From JBBIRM01 sp037441765 (GTDB taxonomy: Bacteria > Desulfobacterota > BSN033 > UBA1163): DNA of 16,022 bases. The stretch covers positions 1-16,022 of the forward strand of contig JBBIRM010000056.1 of the NCBI GenBank assembly GCA_037441765.1, written 5' to 3'. The first letter of the stretch is position 1; every line of letters starts with the position of its first letter. Both the position numbers and the translations under genes were made by a program. The notes below the pieces were generated by a model that did no database searches, was not told the DNA's origin, and saw only the letters and a list, made by a program, of their open reading frames with translations. Below are positions 6,017-14,886 of the stretch, piece by piece.

Positions 6017-7039
6017 ATGGAAAGACGACCCTTCATAAAACTCTGGATCATTTCCTTTTGGATTACCCTCCTTTCTCTTTCACCCGCTCAATCAGCCGAA
6101 AAGGGCCTTGTCATCAAACTTGCCACCCTGGCTCCCCAAGGGAGTTCCTGGATGAATGCCTTTAATCTACTAAATTCAGATGTAATGAAAAAGACCGAAA
6201 ACAAAATCCAGTTTAAAATCTACGCGGGAGGGGTCTTGGGTGATGAAAAAGACATGCTCCGAAAGATGAAAATTGGTCAAATCCAGGCGGCTGCCCTTAC
6301 CTCAGGGGGTCTTTCCACTCTTTTTAAAGAAATCGATGTCCTCCAGATCCCTTTCCTCTTTCAAAAGTACGAAGAGGTAGACTTTCTCATAAAAAAGATG
6401 GATCCATTCTTTCGAAAAGGCTTCGAAGATAGTGGCTATGTCCTTTTAGGTTGGTCTGAAGGAGGATTTGTCTATCTTATGTCAACACTTCCCATCACCA
6501 GCGTTTCGGACCTCAAAAAGGCAAAAGTCTGGATCTGGGAAGAGTCTCCAATGGCCAAGGCCATCTTTGATGAGGCAGGAGTAAAGGCGGTCCCTTTATC
6601 TGTCCCGGATGTATTGGTAGGACTTCAGACAGGTCTGGTTGAGGTGGTCTATGCTCCACCCACTGGAGCCATCTCTCTCCAGTGGTTCACAAAAGTCAAA
6701 TATCTGACCGATGTCCCTCTGGTCTATCTGGCAGGGGGGATTGTGGTAAAAAAAGAGGTGTTTAAACAGATTCCTGCCTCTGTTCAAAACTCTCTTCTTG
6801 AACTGTTTCAATCCCATCTTGACCAACTCAAGACAGTAACGCGGAATGAAAATCGGGATGCGATAAAAGCGATGACAAAACAAGGAGTAAAACTCATCAC
6901 CCCCCCTGGAGAGCAGGTAGAAGAATTCAAAAAACTCTCCAATCGGGCCATGTCCCATTTTAGTGGCCAGACCTTTTCTAAAAAAACCTTTGAGGAGGTC
7001 ATCTCCCATCTGGAAAATTACCGGAAGTGGGGGAAGTGA
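6017..7039 (+). CDS. dctP: TRAP transporter substrate-binding protein (DctP/TatP type)
   Basis: Periplasmic protein that captures the substrate and delivers it to the DctQM membrane permease. A signal peptide (about 1-27, cut near AQSA) is followed by the family opening VIKLATLAPQGSSW (32-45) and YAGGVLGDEKDM (69-80). The interdomain motif is SVPDVLVGLQTGLVEVVYAPP (195-215). Where classic DctP and SiaP proteins have a carboxylate-clamping arginine (K-[IV]-R), this protein reads K-V-Trp172-I-Trp174. The usual DGQENP after LQTG is replaced by EVVYAPP. The pocket is therefore more hydrophobic, and the cargo may not be a simple carboxylate. At 340 residues the length is normal. The stop overlaps the next start by one base. 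Confidence 0.93.
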   Translation: MERRPFIKLWIISFWITLLSLSPAQSAEKGLVIKLATLAPQGSSWMNAFNLLNSDVMKKTENKIQFKIYAGGVLGDEKDMLRKMKIGQIQAAALTSGGLSTLFKEIDVLQIPFLFQKYEEVDFLIKKMDPFFRKGFEDSGYVLLGWSEGGFVYLMSTLPITSVSDLKKAKVWIWEESPMAKAIFDEAGVKAVPLSVPDVLVGLQTGLVEVVYAPPTGAISLQWFTKVKYLTDVPLVYLAGGIVVKKEVFKQIPASVQNSLLELFQSHLDQLKTVTRNENRDAIKAMTKQGVKLITPPGEQVEEFKKLSNRAMSHFSGQTFSKKTFEEVISHLENYRKWGK

Positions 7040-7554
7040 TGGATCGCTGGGAACGAACCGATGAGATAATAGATCGGATCGAGCAGATTCTAATCGTCCT
7101 CTTTCTAAGTTCGATGATCCTCGTTTCCTCTCTCCAGATCATCCTCCGAAATCTCTTTGATACCGGTCTTTCCTGGGGCGATTCATTGATCAGAAATCTG
7201 GTTCTCTGGGTTGGCTTCATTGGGGCAAGCCTTGCCACGAGGGAGGGGAAACATATAAGCATCGATGTGGTTTCACGATGGTTGCCCTCTTTGGGAAATA
7301 AAATTGTTACTCTCATCATCCATCTCTTCTCAATCTTTATCTGTATTCTATTAACCTATGCCTCATTAAAATTTATAAAAAATGAAGCCCAGATGGGCGA
7401 GGCAACTTTTTTAAGTATTCCAAATTGGGTTTTAGAGACTATACTTCCTATCACATTTGGACTGATGTCCTTTCGCTTTGGACTCAGATTTTTAAACTCT
7501 CTGATGATCGTGATAAAGAGAGAAATGATGAATCGAGAGGGGGATCAAAAATGA
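7039..7554 (+). CDS. dctQ: TRAP transporter small membrane subunit DctQ
   Basis: Small inner-membrane subunit of the TRAP permease. It has 171 residues with four predicted helices (about 14-37, 53-69, 88-113 and 130-153). The loop RNLFDTGLSWGDSLIRNLVLW (37-57) and the following REGKHISID (68-76) match the DctQ pattern. I chose ATG at 7039, which forms a TGATG overlap with the dctP stop and has GGGGGAAG upstream. A GTG at 7027 would add only four residues. The gene ends in an ATGA overlap with dctM, so the permease subunits are translationally coupled. Confidence 0.92.
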   Translation: MDRWERTDEIIDRIEQILIVLFLSSMILVSSLQIILRNLFDTGLSWGDSLIRNLVLWVGFIGASLATREGKHISIDVVSRWLPSLGNKIVTLIIHLFSIFICILLTYASLKFIKNEAQMGEATFLSIPNWVLETILPITFGLMSFRFGLRFLNSLMIVIKREMMNREGDQK

Positions 7555-8810
7555 CCCTCTCTCTGATCCTTCTCATCTTCATCCTGACGGTTCTTGGAGC
7601 ACCCCTTTTTGTTGTGATTGCGGGTCTGGCCCTTATCCTCTTTTTTACCGGCCAGATTGACTCCTCTGCAATGATCATCGAGATGTATCGAATGGCAACA
7701 ACACCGATTCTGGTTGCCATCCCCCTTTTTACTTTCGCAGGATACCTCCTTTCCGAAAGTGGAGCGCCTAAGAGGTTAATTAGATTAACCGATGCCATCT
7801 TAGGCTGGATACCAGGTGGACTCTCACTCATCGCCCTTGTCACATGCGCTATCTTTACTGCCCTGACCGGGGCGACAGGTCTTACGATCATTGCCTTAGG
7901 AGGAATTCTATATCCTGCAATGTTACGGGGAAGATATCCGGAGAAATTTTCCCTCGGATTACTAACTACCTCAGGAACATTAGGCCTCCTCTTTCCACCC
8001 AGCCTTCCATTAATTATTTATGCAATTGTCGCAAAGGTTCAGATCGATCAACTCTTTCTGGCAGGCATTCTACCGGGGATTCTACTTGTCGTCCTTCTTT
8101 CTGCCTTCAGTGTTCAAAAAGCCATCTCGGCCAAAGTCCCTCGAACCCAATTTAAACTCTATGAAGTTTTTATCGCCCTGAAGGAGATGGTCTGGGAACT
8201 TCCTTTACCACTTGTGGTTCTTGGAGGAATTTATAGCGGTTATTTTGCAGTGAGTGAGGCAGCGGCAATTACAGCCATCTATGTTTTATTGGTTGAAGTG
8301 GTCATCTACCGTGATATTAAATGGAAAGATCTTTTAGGGGTAATGCGTAAGAGCATGATCCTTGTTGGCGGGATCCTCATCATCCTGGGCTCTGCCCTCG
8401 GTTTGACAAACTACTTAATTGACGAAGAAGTCCCGATGAAGATGCTCGAATTATTTAAGGCCCACATCCATAGTCCATTTGTCTTCTTAGTGGTAATGAA
8501 TCTTTTCCTCCTTTTGGTTGGATGCGTGATGGGAACATTTTCTGCCCTAACTGTCGTTGTCCCCCTTATTGCCCCTGTGGCACAGGCTTACGGAATCCAT
8601 CCCCTTCACATTGGTATTATTATCCTCACTAACCTTGAAATCGGAGCCTCCTTCCCTCCACTTGGAATTAATCTCTTCATCTCTTCCATCCGCTTTGAAA
8701 AATCGGTATTGAGGCTCTACCTTTCCTGTCTCCCTTTCATTGGAGTTCTTTTAGTTGGTCTTGCCATCATCACTTATGTTCCCTGGTTTAGCCTCGCCCT
8801 CCTCAAGTAA
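7551..8810 (+). CDS. dctM: TRAP transporter large permease subunit DctM
   Basis: Large, multi-spanning subunit that carries the substrate using a sodium or proton gradient. The 419 residues are normal for DctM. Family motifs are present: IPLFTFAGYLLSESGAPKRL (57-76), LTGATGLTIIALGGILYPAM (105-124), the re-entrant loop LLFPPSLPLIIYA (146-158) and its second-half counterpart ASFPPLGINLFI (366-377). ATG at 7551 overlaps the dctQ stop by four bases and follows GAGAGGGGG. An in-frame extension to 7425 would only overlap dctQ and is rejected. It is the last gene of the operon; no U-tailed terminator follows, only repeat copy 3. Confidence 0.94.
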   Translation: MTLSLILLIFILTVLGAPLFVVIAGLALILFFTGQIDSSAMIIEMYRMATTPILVAIPLFTFAGYLLSESGAPKRLIRLTDAILGWIPGGLSLIALVTCAIFTALTGATGLTIIALGGILYPAMLRGRYPEKFSLGLLTTSGTLGLLFPPSLPLIIYAIVAKVQIDQLFLAGILPGILLVVLLSAFSVQKAISAKVPRTQFKLYEVFIALKEMVWELPLPLVVLGGIYSGYFAVSEAAAITAIYVLLVEVVIYRDIKWKDLLGVMRKSMILVGGILIILGSALGLTNYLIDEEVPMKMLELFKAHIHSPFVFLVVMNLFLLLVGCVMGTFSALTVVVPLIAPVAQAYGIHPLHIGIIILTNLEIGASFPPLGINLFISSIRFEKSVLRLYLSCLPFIGVLLVGLAIITYVPWFSLALLK

Positions 8811-8824
8811 AAAGAAAGGTTCAG

Positions 8825-8910
8825 GGTAGCACCTATATAGGATTTTCGGAGATACTACTGCCCGATTCATATTAATCCCCCCCTTTAGTGAGGAATTATG
8901 GTTCAGGTTC
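8825..8910. repeat. Palindromic intergenic repeat, copy 3 (degenerate)
   Basis: GATTTTCGGAGATA (8841-8854) followed by CCCGATTCATAT (8861-8872) and a C-run matches the right end of copy 2 (3333-3372). The left arm is reduced to GGGTAG (8825-8830), opposite CTACTGCCC. A 10-bp palindrome CCTATATAGG lies at 8832-8841. The element fills the gap between the convergent dctM and hydrolase genes and may stand in for a terminator. Confidence 0.6.
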
Positions 8911-8949
8911 AATTTTAGGTTTAGAATGCTCCGATCTCAGACTTAACTT

Positions 8950-9876
8950 TTACTCTTTCAGGAAGGATAATATGGCCTGATTGACTTCTTCTGAATTTTC
9001 CCACATAGGGATATGAGCACCATTTTCGATGACCAGAAGTCTCGAGTTAGGAATAACCTGGTGTAGATACTTCCCAATGGAGATGGGCAAAACCCGATCA
9101 CGGTCTCCCCAGATGAGAAGAGTGGGCTGATAAATTCTTTTTAAGCAATCCTTTAACCTTATCCCATCTCTGGCATTTTTAAAAGTAGAGTATAGAACCC
9201 AGGTGCTTCCTTTGATTTTGGAGAGTTTATATTGCCTTTTTATGATTTCAGGCGTGATGAGTTTAATATTGTATACACAATCATTAAGAATCCAGCGAAT
9301 TGAGTTTCTATTTCGACTGGCAATAATTAGATAAGGCAGTAATGGAATGTCCTTGATGGCAACCAAGGCCTTAAATGATTCATTATTAACCTGTTTAAGG
9401 ACATCAGGTGGAACCGCATTGATCAATATCAATTTTTCAACCCTCTCTGGAAAGAGCCCTGCCATAGCCCATGCCAAGCCTCCACCCATCGAATTTCCGA
9501 TGATTATGGCCTTCTCAATTCCTACGCAATCCATGAAATCTTTCAAAAAATTGATATAAGTCTCTGGCCTGTAAGAAATCTTGGGTCGATCTGAAAAACC
9601 ATGTCCAATCAAATCCAATGCATAGACCCTGTAGAATTGGGAGAGAGGGTCTATCTGTTTTTCCCATACCCACATCCCTGCCCCATAGCCATGGAGTAAG
9701 AGGATGGGCATCCCTTCTCCTTTTACCGCATAAAAAATTGTGTTTCCATCAATCTCAAGGGTTTGAGGAATAAGAGAAGGATTCCAGTCGATCCGGGTCG
9801 GTCGGGTTAATGGAAGGTTAACCCTCCACAAAAATGGCATCAATATGAGTGAGGCAATCCATCTGAAATGAATCAC
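8950..9876 (-). CDS. Alpha/beta-fold hydrolase, membrane-anchored or exported
   Basis: Serine hydrolase of unknown substrate. The alpha/beta-hydrolase plan is complete in 308 residues: oxyanion loop LHGYGAG (61-67), LDLIGHGFSDRP (88-99), nucleophile elbow GNSMGG with Ser129, acid in WGDRDRVLP with Asp260, and His288 in NGAHIP. The first 20 residues are hydrophobic with one arginine and one histidine, so an N-terminal anchor or uncleaved signal is likely. The start is GTG at 9876, overlapping the TGA of the upstream gene as GTGA; with no good Shine-Dalgarno this implies coupled translation. It is last in the purN-purL operon but has no evident purine role. Esterase, lipase and C-C hydrolase activities all remain open. 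Confidence 0.85.
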   Translation of the reverse strand: MIHFRWIASLILMPFLWRVNLPLTRPTRIDWNPSLIPQTLEIDGNTIFYAVKGEGMPILLLHGYGAGMWVWEKQIDPLSQFYRVYALDLIGHGFSDRPKISYRPETYINFLKDFMDCVGIEKAIIIGNSMGGGLAWAMAGLFPERVEKLILINAVPPDVLKQVNNESFKALVAIKDIPLLPYLIIASRNRNSIRWILNDCVYNIKLITPEIIKRQYKLSKIKGSTWVLYSTFKNARDGIRLKDCLKRIYQPTLLIWGDRDRVLPISIGKYLHQVIPNSRLLVIENGAHIPMWENSEEVNQAILSFLKE

Positions 9877-11048
9877 GGTCTCTGGATCAAGGCCACCCCC
9901 TCCCTCTTCCTCTCATAGGCCTCTTTTAAAATGGTGTAGATAGATTTGATGACCAGTTGATAGAGAAAGGGATTCGGTTGGAAAATATTTATAGGTTTCT
10001 TAAGATCGAGGGCTACTGTTAGAGAAATCTTTGCCTCCTCTTCCCTTCCCAATTTATAGAGAATATATGCCATCTCCTCCATTCTCCATTGATAAAGGGA
10101 TCTTTTCTCTTCTGAGAAGAGGTTGGAAAGGGCCCTCTGAAAGATATCCTGAAACCTGGCCTCCTTCTGATTTGGATTTAGGATCAATCTCGACTCCTCT
10201 GCCTCCCATACCTCATCCGCATAGGGTCTGATCTCCTCTTCTCCGATCATCCAGCCTGCGAAGAGATCGGTTTTGAGAAGATCTCCTCCTCGACTCAAAA
10301 ACCTTTCATCCCCCTCAATCCCCTCTGTCTCAAGGTAGGAATAGATCAATGGTCTTTCATACTCCTTTTTAATTCTCTCAACATCGGTCTTAAAACGGAC
10401 GTATTCTGAAGGAGGTATCCCCCCTCTCAATAGGGTCTTTTGGTAGGCTTGAGCAAAAAGGAAACCTACATAAGATGCGTCAATCTCAACCAAAGGGCTC
10501 GGGCTTAATTCCTTCACCTCATCAAAGTAGTTTTTAAACTCTTTTTTTGAGATCTCCCCTCCAAAAAAACTGATTATACCTTGCTGGTCATTTACCAGAC
10601 CTTGAAGCACCATGACCCCCCTGCCTGGCCTGGCGAAGGTTAAAATAAGAAGACGATTCCACGAGATATCAAAACTGTTCCCAAATCCCTTTGGAGGCTC
10701 AACCTTTAAGGGACGAAGAATTGAGTCTTTCTTTTCAGGAATAAGATCTTCAATAACCATCCCTCTGCTTTTCATCCTATAGAGAGATCGTTTTATGGCT
10801 TTGCGAACCATCTTCGCTTCATAAACCTCCAACATACGCTTTAAAATATGGACAATCTTTGCGTCTAAAATCGATGCCAGTCTCTCAACGACCCCAATCG
10901 TTAATTCCAACTCTTTCCCTAAAATGGAAAGAAGAAATTGGAATATTTCTTCCCCGGACCTTCCTTCCTGGATATCCGCCTTTACCTTCTCAACCACTCT
11001 TTGAACGTCTTCCATCTTTTCCTCTATTAGATTGAACCTCTCTTTCAT
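9873..11048 (-). CDS. Conserved-looking protein of unknown function
   Basis: I do not recognise a named family in these 391 residues. The protein has no signal peptide or membrane segment. Residues 1-100 are strongly helical and charged, with a repeat-like LDAKIVHILKRMLEV (61-75) and MVRKAIKRSLYRMKSRG (80-96) recalling HEAT-type helices. A middle alpha/beta part (about 128-240) includes NRLLILTFARPGRGVMVLQG (131-150). The C-terminal third is helical again, with a TPR-like segment MEEMAYILYKLGREEEAKIS (323-342). It starts 7 bases after the purL stop with a weak ribosome-binding site and shares a GTGA overlap with the hydrolase. Tight coupling suggests a joint task with the hydrolase; this is inference. 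Confidence 0.75.
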   Translation of the reverse strand: MKERFNLIEEKMEDVQRVVEKVKADIQEGRSGEEIFQFLLSILGKELELTIGVVERLASILDAKIVHILKRMLEVYEAKMVRKAIKRSLYRMKSRGMVIEDLIPEKKDSILRPLKVEPPKGFGNSFDISWNRLLILTFARPGRGVMVLQGLVNDQQGIISFFGGEISKKEFKNYFDEVKELSPSPLVEIDASYVGFLFAQAYQKTLLRGGIPPSEYVRFKTDVERIKKEYERPLIYSYLETEGIEGDERFLSRGGDLLKTDLFAGWMIGEEEIRPYADEVWEAEESRLILNPNQKEARFQDIFQRALSNLFSEEKRSLYQWRMEEMAYILYKLGREEEAKISLTVALDLKKPINIFQPNPFLYQLVIKSIYTILKEAYERKREGVALIQRP

Positions 11049-11055
11049 CTTTCAC

Positions 11056-14000
11056 TCAGTGATGGTCACACCACTGCCTTGCATTCTGAAACATCCGGAG
11101 CCATGGAGAGGCTTCGAGTCGATCACCAAGATCGCGAGGCATCCATGCCCATTGCCATTTTAGAAAAGTGCGTTCAGGATGGGGCATTATCGCTAAATGT
11201 CTTCCATCTGGTGAGCAGATGCCTGTGATTCCAAATGGGGAGCCATTTGGATTGAAAGGATAACTTTGTGAAACTTCCCCATCCATCCTCCCTTCATCAT
11301 CCACATAAACAAGTGAAACCAATTTTTTTTGAATCACTTCATCCATCAGGGCTGGATCAGGAAAATGGACCCTTCCCTCCCCATGAGCCACCCAGATTCC
11401 GAGGATGGAGTTACTCATCCCTTTGAACATCATCGCTGGACTTTCCAAAATCTTTACACTCACCCAGCGAGATTCAAAACGCCGAGAAAGGTTCTGGACA
11501 AAACGAGGTTGTTTGTGGTCAGGGATTCCAGACCAGGGAACCCATCCCAAGAGAGCAAACAATTGACAGCCATTGCAAACTCCAAGGGTGAAGGTGTCTG
11601 GTCGATGGTAAAACTCATCAAACATCCTCCTCAATCTTTCATTGAATCGAATGGCCGCTGCCCATCCTTTGGCACTTTCAGGCACATCGGCATAGGAAAA
11701 ACCTCCCACTGCCACAAGGCCTCGGAATCGCTCCAGTGTCACCCGACCGTCGATCAGATCGGTCATTGTGATATCCCAAGGTATAAAGCCTGCTTGATAG
11801 AAGGCAGAGGTCATCTCTCGATCCCCATTACTTCCCTCTTCTCGTAGGATGGCCACCTCGGGTTTCTCTTTGGCATAAAGTAGATTTATGGGAGTTGGCT
11901 TTGGCTCAAAAGTGATGACATAGGAAGGCCCTTTACGATCAAAGATATTTTTCTTCTCTTCATCAGCACATTTAGGATTCATCTGGAGACGTTCGATCTG
12001 ATAGGAGGTCTCCTCCCACCATTGTCTTAAGACACGCATATCTGATTCTAAAACCTTCTGGCCATTATAGACGACCAGGATCCTCTTCTCCTCTATTGTC
12101 TCTCCGATGAGAATGGACTGAAGATGAAAAGAATCAAGAATCTCAAAGACTCTTGCCATATCCTTCCTATCACATTCAATGACTGCTCCCAACTCTTCAG
12201 CAAAAAACCTCTCAAAAACAGTCCATGGGCCTTTCATCTCTATCTTAAGCCCACAGTTTCCCGAAAAGGCCATCTCAAGGAGTGTAGTGATGAGGCCCCC
12301 ATCGCTCACATCATGTCCTGAAAGAACAAGATTCTCTGAGATCAGTTTCTGAATTGCATAAAAGGCCTGTTTAAGCACTTCAGGATCATCCACATCAGGA
12401 GATTGATCACCAACCTGTCCGTATACATGGGCTAAGACCGAACCCCCAAGCCGTGCCTTTCCATTGGCCAGATCAATGAATATTAGTTGGCTCTGGCCTG
12501 GTTTTTTAATATCTGGGGTAACCACTTTTGTAATATCGGGCATCGGTGCATAAGCGGAGATCACCAGTTCACGGGGTGATTTCACAATCTCCTCGCCCAC
12601 GCGTGCAGCCATGGAGAGAGAATCTTTCCCCCCATCAACCGCAATTCCCAACTCAATCATCAAGTCCCTCATTGCGCAAGCCGCTTCATAAAGGGCCGCC
12701 CCTTCTCCTAAAAGTTTGGGTGCCCACATCCAATTAGCAGAACATTTGACATCCTCCAATCGAGTAATCTTTGCCCATACGATGTTTGTCAGGGCTTCTC
12801 CTACCGCCATCCGGGCCCCTGCCTTAGGGCTGACCAACATCTTTATCGGTTGCTCTCCAATGGAGGTCGCTGCTCCAGTCAACCCAAAATGGCTCTGAGC
12901 AATCACGGCCACATCCCCTACTGTCAATTGGAGCGGACCACAGCATTGCTGTCTTGCAATTAACCCTGTTACGCTTCTATCCACCTTGTTGGTTAAAAAC
13001 CTCTTCGAACCTACCGAAAGGTCACGAAGAACCCGCCACAACGCCTCCTCCATTGTCAATGAGTCAGGCAGTTTGAGAGGGTTAAAGATAACTTCAATTC
13101 TTTTGTCCTGAAAGGTCTTCTGCGGCATATTTCCCAAGACCTTTTCAAGATTGAGATTGACAGGGATGGAATCATCCTGTTCATCATGGACAATGAATCT
13201 ACCGTCTCCTGTCACATGGCCCAAGATCTCACAATTGACCTTCTCCCTCTTACAGATAGATTTGAACTCCTCAATCCTTTCAAAGGGAATCAAAAAACCG
13301 CATCGCTCTTGATATTCAGCAATCCAGATCTTAAGCACAGAAAGGGTTGGGTCACCCAGTTTGATCCGCCTCAGTTCAATTCTTCCACCTGCCTTTTCGA
13401 CCAGCTCCTTTAGGACATTGGCAGGTCCTCCTGCCCCTTGATCGTGGACGCTGACGATGGGATTCAGGTCACCCATTTCAATACAGGCGCGAATCACTCG
13501 GTTCAGTTTCTGTTCCATCTCTGCATCGCCCCGTTGGACTGCATTGAAATCGAGCTCCTCCACATTTTCTCCATGAAGTTTACTGGAGGCAGACCCTCCA
13601 CTTAGTCCAATCCCGTAGGCAGGGCCACCCACCTGAACAATCAATAACCCTTTCTTGGCCTCACCCTTTTCAATATGCCTATCATCGATCTGTCCGATCC
13701 CACCAGTAAACATGATCTTCTTAATCCATCCCCACCTTTCCCCATTAGGAAGCCTCTGATCAAAAGACCGTGTAAATCCAAGGATCACTGGTTCACCAAA
13801 CTTATTTCCATAATCGCTTGCCCCATCGCTTGCCCTGATCTCAACCTCTAAGGAAGGGGCAAGATTCGATGGATAGGGTAAGGACCTATCTTCCCACGGG
13901 AGGTCATATCCTGGTATGAGCAGATGGGCAACGCAGTAACCTGTGGTCCCTGCCACGACAAGCCCACCTCTTCCTGTGGCGTGAACATCACGGATGCGTC

Positions 14001-14871
14001 CACCAGTCCCTGTTTCTGCACCTGGGAAAGGAGCAACCCCTGTAGGAAAATTATGGGTTTCCGCAGTAAAGATGATATGGTAATAAACATTCTGTTTATT
14101 GAATGGCGAGGGCTGGCCTGGCTTCTCAGGAAGAATGGTCCAGCATTCATACCCTCTAATCCCGCTGGAATTGTCCTTGAAGGCAATGAGACTGTTAGAG
14201 GGGTTTGCCTTTAATGTCGATTTTACAATATCCAAAAGTGTCTCTGGCATAGGGATGCCATTGATTATCTGTTTACCTTTAAAATAACCGTGTCGAGAGT
14301 GTTCACTGTTCGCATTATCCAAATCCCTGATCTCAACTATGGTTGGATTTCTACCCTCTTCATTTACAAAATAGTCATAATAGAGCCTTCTATCCCACTC
14401 ATCCATCGCCAGCCCTGGGATCTCATCAAATGCAGATAACCCTTTCTCCTTGAGGGGGACTTCAAAGACAGGTTCTGGGATGATTCCTGATTCAAAACTC
14501 TCAAGGGGAGTTTCATATAAACATTCAGTCATTCGATCGTGATTCTCCCGAATGAAACGTTCCCTGTCCTCTCCTGGAGAGAGAGAGTATCTTCGGGATC
14601 GCTCAATGCGGGTGACCTTGTCGAGCCCGCAGGTATGGCAGATGGCCACAATATTGGTTGAGTAGGCGGTTGCAAAATTCATCCGAGGACCAAGTTCAAC
14701 TACATCTTCTCCATCCTGGTGAAATGACTTTTCAGAGATACTTTCAGAGACAAAACCGTCTGCAAGGATCATCTTCAAGACAGAAATTTCTTCTGGATCG
14801 AGCGGAGCGGAGGTCTCAACATTGAAGCAGTACTCCAAACGCTCATCTTTTCTTAAGAAGAAGTGGTACAT
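11056..14871 (-). CDS. purL: Phosphoribosylformylglycinamidine synthase, large form
   Basis: Converts FGAR, ATP and glutamine to FGAM, the fourth step of IMP synthesis. One 1271-residue chain holds the synthase halves and the C-terminal glutaminase that other bacteria split into PurL, PurQ and PurS. Seen: NSEHSRHGYFKG (188-199), ETHNFPTG followed by GAETGTGGRIRDVHATGRGG, SDGASDYGNKFGEPV, and HDQGAGGPANVLKEL. The glutaminase triad is Cys1099 (GVCNGCQ), His1231 and Glu1233 (MPHPERTF). I start at ATG 14871, which has AAAAGGA eight bases upstream. The longer frame to 14955 would overlap purN by 71 bases, has no ribosome-binding site, and adds a basic leader absent from the family. SEHSRH resembles animal FGAM synthase more than the SEHCRH of E. 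coli. Confidence 0.95.
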   Translation of the reverse strand: MYHFFLRKDERLEYCFNVETSAPLDPEEISVLKMILADGFVSESISEKSFHQDGEDVVELGPRMNFATAYSTNIVAICHTCGLDKVTRIERSRRYSLSPGEDRERFIRENHDRMTECLYETPLESFESGIIPEPVFEVPLKEKGLSAFDEIPGLAMDEWDRRLYYDYFVNEEGRNPTIVEIRDLDNANSEHSRHGYFKGKQIINGIPMPETLLDIVKSTLKANPSNSLIAFKDNSSGIRGYECWTILPEKPGQPSPFNKQNVYYHIIFTAETHNFPTGVAPFPGAETGTGGRIRDVHATGRGGLVVAGTTGYCVAHLLIPGYDLPWEDRSLPYPSNLAPSLEVEIRASDGASDYGNKFGEPVILGFTRSFDQRLPNGERWGWIKKIMFTGGIGQIDDRHIEKGEAKKGLLIVQVGGPAYGIGLSGGSASSKLHGENVEELDFNAVQRGDAEMEQKLNRVIRACIEMGDLNPIVSVHDQGAGGPANVLKELVEKAGGRIELRRIKLGDPTLSVLKIWIAEYQERCGFLIPFERIEEFKSICKREKVNCEILGHVTGDGRFIVHDEQDDSIPVNLNLEKVLGNMPQKTFQDKRIEVIFNPLKLPDSLTMEEALWRVLRDLSVGSKRFLTNKVDRSVTGLIARQQCCGPLQLTVGDVAVIAQSHFGLTGAATSIGEQPIKMLVSPKAGARMAVGEALTNIVWAKITRLEDVKCSANWMWAPKLLGEGAALYEAACAMRDLMIELGIAVDGGKDSLSMAARVGEEIVKSPRELVISAYAPMPDITKVVTPDIKKPGQSQLIFIDLANGKARLGGSVLAHVYGQVGDQSPDVDDPEVLKQAFYAIQKLISENLVLSGHDVSDGGLITTLLEMAFSGNCGLKIEMKGPWTVFERFFAEELGAVIECDRKDMARVFEILDSFHLQSILIGETIEEKRILVVYNGQKVLESDMRVLRQWWEETSYQIERLQMNPKCADEEKKNIFDRKGPSYVITFEPKPTPINLLYAKEKPEVAILREEGSNGDREMTSAFYQAGFIPWDITMTDLIDGRVTLERFRGLVAVGGFSYADVPESAKGWAAAIRFNERLRRMFDEFYHRPDTFTLGVCNGCQLFALLGWVPWSGIPDHKQPRFVQNLSRRFESRWVSVKILESPAMMFKGMSNSILGIWVAHGEGRVHFPDPALMDEVIQKKLVSLVYVDDEGRMDGEVSQSYPFNPNGSPFGITGICSPDGRHLAIMPHPERTFLKWQWAWMPRDLGDRLEASPWLRMFQNARQWCDHH

Positions 14872-14879
14872 TCCTTTTT

Positions 14880-14886
14880 TCCTTTT
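14880..14886 (-). promoter_or_regulatory. Ribosome-binding site that decides the purL start
   Basis: On the minus strand AAAAGGA (14886-14880) lies eight bases before ATG 14871 and overlaps the purN stop codon (14887-14885). It favours the shorter PurL N-terminus and implies coupling of purL to purN translation. Confidence 0.65.

Noticed and set aside
6596..7009. 137-codon minus-strand open frame
   Set aside because: Antisense to dctP, with low-complexity basic translation and no start context.
7027..7038. GTG start for dctQ
   Set aside because: ATG at 7039 overlaps the dctP stop as TGATG and fits the operon pattern. The GTG adds four residues only and cannot be fully excluded.
7425..7550. 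42-residue N-terminal extension of DctM
   Set aside because: It overlaps dctQ almost fully out of frame. ATG 7551 with an ATGA overlap and a ribosome-binding site gives the normal family N-terminus.
11329..11847. 172-codon plus-strand open frame
   Set aside because: It lies antisense inside purL, whose motifs are unambiguous. Its composition is that of a shadow frame and it has no ribosome-binding site or recognisable domain.
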